Shown here: piece by piece, positions 60,302-64,000 of the stretch
Position numbering within the stretch: position 1 is the stretch's first letter
Layout of the letters: every line of letters starts with the position of its first letter
NCBI RefSeq assembly: GCF_000005505.3
Contig: NC_016131.3
Location: 38,354,855-38,418,854, forward strand
From: Brachypodium distachyon
Lineage: Eukaryota > Streptophyta > Magnoliopsida > Poales > Poaceae
Length of the DNA stretch: 64,000 nt
Direction: 5' to 3'
The notes under the pieces: model-generated
Told to the model about the DNA's origin: nothing
Seen by the model: only the letters and a program-made list of their open reading frames with translations
The model's database searches: none
Made by a program: the position numbers and the translations under genes

Positions 60302-61466
60302 TAGTACATTAGGTCACTACAAGTGTCGTCGGTATCTATTCACAATGTCCTTTAGTTGACAATGATGGCAAAAGTGATCGCTAGATATTTCTAACCATTG
60401 GAGTCTAGCGGCCGAGAAGCAAAAATAGTGACTGTGTTGGTAGACCAATAGTAAGAAATTTCGGACTTATAGCAACACTCTTAAATAAACATGCAGCTAC
60501 CAACCCCTTGGGAGCATTGCATCACTCTAGCATTACGGAACGGAAGTCTAAATGCGAGACAACCATGTAGGTTTTCACATCTCAAGAGAAAATTGGCGAC
60601 CGAGGAAGAGGCAAATGTGAACATAACAAATTGAGATAGTTATGAACCGTGAGGAAGAAACCACACCATACATGATGGTAGTTTTATGGTCCACGGCAAA
60701 CAGGTGGATGCAAACGCCGGACACCCTTCTTTTCACGTGGATCCTGAGACGTTTTAGATCAGGATACGACCCACCACCAACATTGCTTACCTAGGAGTGC
60801 CCCTAGGACATCCCACATGATAAAAGATACAACAAAATGGTAATTGTGTGCATCGATCGACAGAAGCCGCAGTATTCACCTTTTTTGAAGAAAAAAACAT
60901 GTTAGAAGTTGGCTGTAGCGCGAGTGCAGGAGACGCCCAATAAAGTAGGTGGATGACAACATGTCAGACTTGACAACAAGTACACTTTGATCTCTATGTG
61001 AAAACCCATGATCTTTCCTGATCCGATAGCATGACCGTAAGTGTGACATGAATGTGCTAGTTCGAAGTTTCGTTTGACGGACGGCAATTCCATAGGATTT
61101 TACATGTTTGGGTGCACTCGAGAACTTGGTGTATAGACAAAAATTCTTTCTTGAAGGTGTTGCCTAAAATATTGCTCTTTTGTGTTGGATCGTATGTTGT
61201 TTATGTTCCGTAGATTGGTCCCAAAAACAGGATAACGATGGGTCCCAAAAACAGTAAAAAGATGACACTTATTTTTGTTTCTTTCTCTAAACAAATGTGT
61301 TCGTTCTTGAATAATGCCATTTTTTAATAAGATCATTACTTTGGGCATTTGAGAGTGTAGAGGCCAGGAGCATCTAATATAATACCCCTTCTAACAAGCA
61401 GATGAAGAAGGTGCATCCTCAACATCTTTGGACCGTCTTTTCCGTAAATTGTTTGATACGTACGTA

Positions 61467-61691
61467 TTCGTTCCGTCCACAAATAAGTGTACTTCTAAAT
61501 TTGTCATAAGTCAAAAAAATTATATTTTGACCAACTTTATTAAAAATGGCAACACATATGACATCAAATTGTTATATTATGAAACTATATTTCAAAACGG
61601 ATCTATGATATCAATATATTAATTTAATGTCATAAATGTTCCTGCATTTTTCAATAAATAGAAGTACACTTTTATTTTTGTACGGAGGGAA
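61467..61691. mobile_element. Stowaway-type MITE
   Basis: Inverted ends TTCGTTCCGTCCACAAATAA and its degenerate partner ending TTTTTGTACGGAGGGAA, flanked by TA. The interior AAGTGTACTTCTAAATTTGT is typical of grass Stowaway/mariner MITEs. About 225 bases; no coding capacity. Confidence 0.75.
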
Positions 61692-62373
61692 TATATCTTG
61701 CAACATTACAAGATACAAAGGCATTGATTTCGTAGCATTCGAGCGATCACCACAGGGGCGCGCGGCGCGTATACAACCATAACGAAAACGTGATGAACAT
61801 GAGTACTAATCCAGACGGAATTAGCTTGCATGCAAGAAAGCCTGGCTAATTAAGCTGGCGCATGCAATATTAATGGATGGATCTCGTTGCAACTCTAGCC
61901 AAGTGGCATATATACAGAACCCGGATGAATGGATAGGGAAGAGCCTGCTAAAGCAGGATTGTTCCGTACCCCGAGAGTTAAAAGTCCACCCGGCCCTTTC
62001 CCCTGCCGCGGCATGATTCCCTGCCCCACTTTTGCATGCATGCGTCCATCCATCCGTCCATTCCAACCGTCACTCACCCATGCCCCTCCCTCTCTCTGCC
62101 ACAATGTGCCAGTATTATTTTATGTGATGGCCGAGGAGACGTGGACGTCTCCTGCTGGATCCCAGGGAGAGATGAGATGGAGGATGGATTGATTGACGCG
62201 TACGTGACAGGGGATACAGGTTTAATACACTGGCTCTCGCTGGATCCATCCACCAGCATCCTCCGTATGACTTTACCCGTAATCTATCCTTCCCGTACCC
62301 AAAGAATCAATCCCATCTTTACGTCCCATTAATTGCCCATTTGCTGTTTTACCCACGCCCAAATAAATACAGG
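61692..62373. other. Intergenic spacer before the CACTA element
   Basis: No gene recognised. Short frames here lack family resemblance. 60,304-61,466 is likewise empty. Confidence 0.5.
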
Positions 62374-64000
62374 CACTAGTGCAGAAAATTCTATCCGTGC
62401 TCCTCCTCCAATGACGGTTAAAACAGACAAAAAACACACCGCCATGGAGGCCTCTCGAGGCATCCATGAGAGCCACCAGTGGCGGTGACAACCACCTGAT
62501 ACCACCAGTGGCGGCCGTAAAAAAGACCCGCCACTGGTAGACCACCCGATACATGATGGTACTACTCAGTCTCAGTGCCCTTTCCTGAACCCCTTAAGCA
62601 CCGTCCGATTACTCGTTTAGAACTCAACCGGAACGGGGAACGCACTGAGCACTGAGTAGTAACCACCGGTAGGTGGTGCGGCGGAACCCTTTTTATGCTG
62701 GTCGGAACTCTTGTAAACTAGCGAGGTGGGATTAAAGTGGGGAAACTGGTGGGAGAGTACCAGTGGTGGGTCTAATATTACCCGCCACTGGTGAGTCCTT
62801 CAGTGGTGATTTATTTTTCTGCCCGCCGCTGGAGGTCACCATTGCGGTTTATCCGTAAACCCGCCACTGGTGACCTGTCTACATATAACCCTTGCGCGAG
62901 CCCCAGCTGGTCGAGCTCGCGCATTTGTCTGGACCAGCTGCGGCTCTCTCCTCACTGGCGCCGGCGAAGCCCTGCTAAAATTTGATGGTGGCGGCCGAAA
63001 GGTAACTCTCTCCCCTTCTCCTTCCGCTTCCTCTCCCTTCTTCCTCCTATTCTTCTCCAATTTTGCAAAATGGCCATTAATGGTGTCTTGGCCACCGGCG
63101 GGAAATTCGGCCCCGATCTCTCTCTGGCCTAGTGATGATCCACCCTCTCTCTCTCTCGCTTTAATTTTGCTCGAATGAGCTCCCTCTCTCTCTCTCTAGC
63201 TCTCTCTCTATATAGCTGCTTATGGGGGAGCTTAGCCCCTGGGGGTTAGCTCTAGGGTTAAGCTTAACGTCGGGATCGGTGTACGTGCATGTTCAAACAT
63301 ATTAAATGTGTGTTGACACCGGCTTTCTTGCCGTGTATTTTCTTATGTGATGTAATACCGGCCGTCGTGCCGATGTGGGTGGGGGTAATTTGTTTTTGAT
63401 GCAGGTATCGAATTTCGTAGTGCAAAATGCTATTGTTTTAGCAAATGTCATGCCGAAATTTTCCATTTTTGTCGATCAAGCTGATTTGTTTATTTAAAAA
63501 AAAATTGTGTTGTAGCTCGATGGGCCGTGCTTGGATGTACGAGGACAGGTTACGTGTTGAGTGGATAGAGCGGCTGAAAACTTTTGTTGATGCCGGCATG
63601 GAAGATATGCATAGGAAAGAGGGTGATAAGATGTGTTGTCCCTGTGTGAGATGTCGGAACAGCAAGAGGATGTGGAGATGCACTTGCTCATGCGGGGATT
63701 TGTGTCAGGTTATTTAAAGGTGGACTTCTCACGGGGAGGATGGCATTGAAGTCAATGACGGCATTGAGATGGAAAACATGGAGTCTGACGACCAGCCTGG
63801 TGAAAAAGCATACCGTGGCGAGGTTCCAGTACAGGACGTTCCAACCGGTAGGATGGTTGAAATGCTGGACGATCAGCATCTGCAGAATCAGTTGGATGAC
63901 CCCGAGAATGAGAGGATGTCCCGTAAGTTCGAGAAGCTGAGGGAGGATGTCGAGACACCGCTATATGAAACTGCCGGCGTGGATAAGAGTGTGCTGAAGT
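62374..64000 (+). mobile_element. CACTA transposon, 5' part (runs off the window)
   Basis: The terminus CACTAGTGCAGAAAATTC follows AGG, a possible 3-bp target duplication. The next 600 bases carry repeated CCAGTGGCGG / CCGCCACTGGT strings in both orientations (62,477-62,870), the subterminal repeats bound by CACTA transposases. CT microsatellites lie at 63,117-63,215. Confidence 0.85.
63521..64000 (+). pseudogene. CACTA transposase (TNP2 type), N-terminal transposase-associated domain
   Basis: GRAWMYEDRLRVEWIERLK and CCPCVRCRNS mark the transposase-associated domain that opens TNP2-like proteins. The continuation EDVEMHLLMRGFVSGYL is in a second frame, and RWTSHGEDGIEVNDGIEMEN onward in a third, so two single-base frame slips lie near 63,660 and 63,717. 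From there the frame is open to the window end (KFEKLREDVETPLYETAG). The catalytic region lies outside the window. Confidence 0.8.

Noticed and set aside
61895..62332. Overlapping short frames near 62 kb
   Set aside because: No motif, no conserved start and no splice support.

Overview
This is nuclear DNA of a grass (Poaceae). The evidence is a GC-rich NAC transcription-factor gene with a monocot-style miR164 site, Ty3/gypsy elements of the Tat type with an antisense extra ORF, gypsy elements primed by tRNA-Met (TGGTATCAGAGC), a Ty1/copia element, Stowaway-type MITEs and a CACTA transposon. The species cannot be fixed from sequence alone. Only the NAC gene looks intact; almost everything else is mobile or decayed.

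Layout. 1-14.0 kb holds rearranged Tat-type gypsy pieces: a pol fragment at the left edge, two copies of the extra antisense ORF facing opposite ways, two LTRs in opposite orientation, a gag/protease/pol remnant with large internal deletions, and two arrays of diverged hairpins, each just downstream of a TATA-like box. 14.0-23.06 kb is a second gypsy family: LTR, tRNA-Met PBS, long leader, gag-pol with stop codons, then an INVERTED leader and LTR in place of a 3' LTR. 23.2-47.6 kb is a GTAC-rich island with three related multi-exon genes (called A, B, C here) that resemble the plant-mobile-domain / Ulp1-like family of grasses. A and B are tandem on +; C is on - and also carries an Ulp1-like C-terminal half. 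All three carry apparent lesions. A is interrupted by a solo LTR in an intron; C has a solo LTR and a 4.8-kb composite element in its main exon. A small acidic gene lies between A and B. 48.03-54.55 kb is a Ty1/copia element with both LTRs. 55.3-55.9 kb has a CACTA end and a LINE fragment. 56.57-58.75 kb is the NAC gene. 58.75-62.37 kb is intergenic with two small MITEs. A CACTA element starts at 62,374 and runs off the right edge inside its transposase gene.

Most notable points. (1) The composite element at 41,182-46,020 has two different LTRs in inverted orientation at its ends and a 5-bp target duplication (AACTG). Removing it, and the neighbouring solo LTR with its CAGTT duplication, restores an open frame through gene C's exon, so it appears to have inserted as one unit. 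The 14.0-23.06 kb element has the same head-to-head plan. (2) Tandem ~110-bp units at 767-1,580, and two more at 8,853-9,038, each fold on themselves. Their stems differ between units but match within a unit, and a TATA-like box precedes both arrays. (3) Genes A and B keep identical lengths for several small exons despite sequence divergence, which shows a many-exon ancestor. Exon borders were placed by eye from GT/AG signals and A/B/C comparison and need transcript support.
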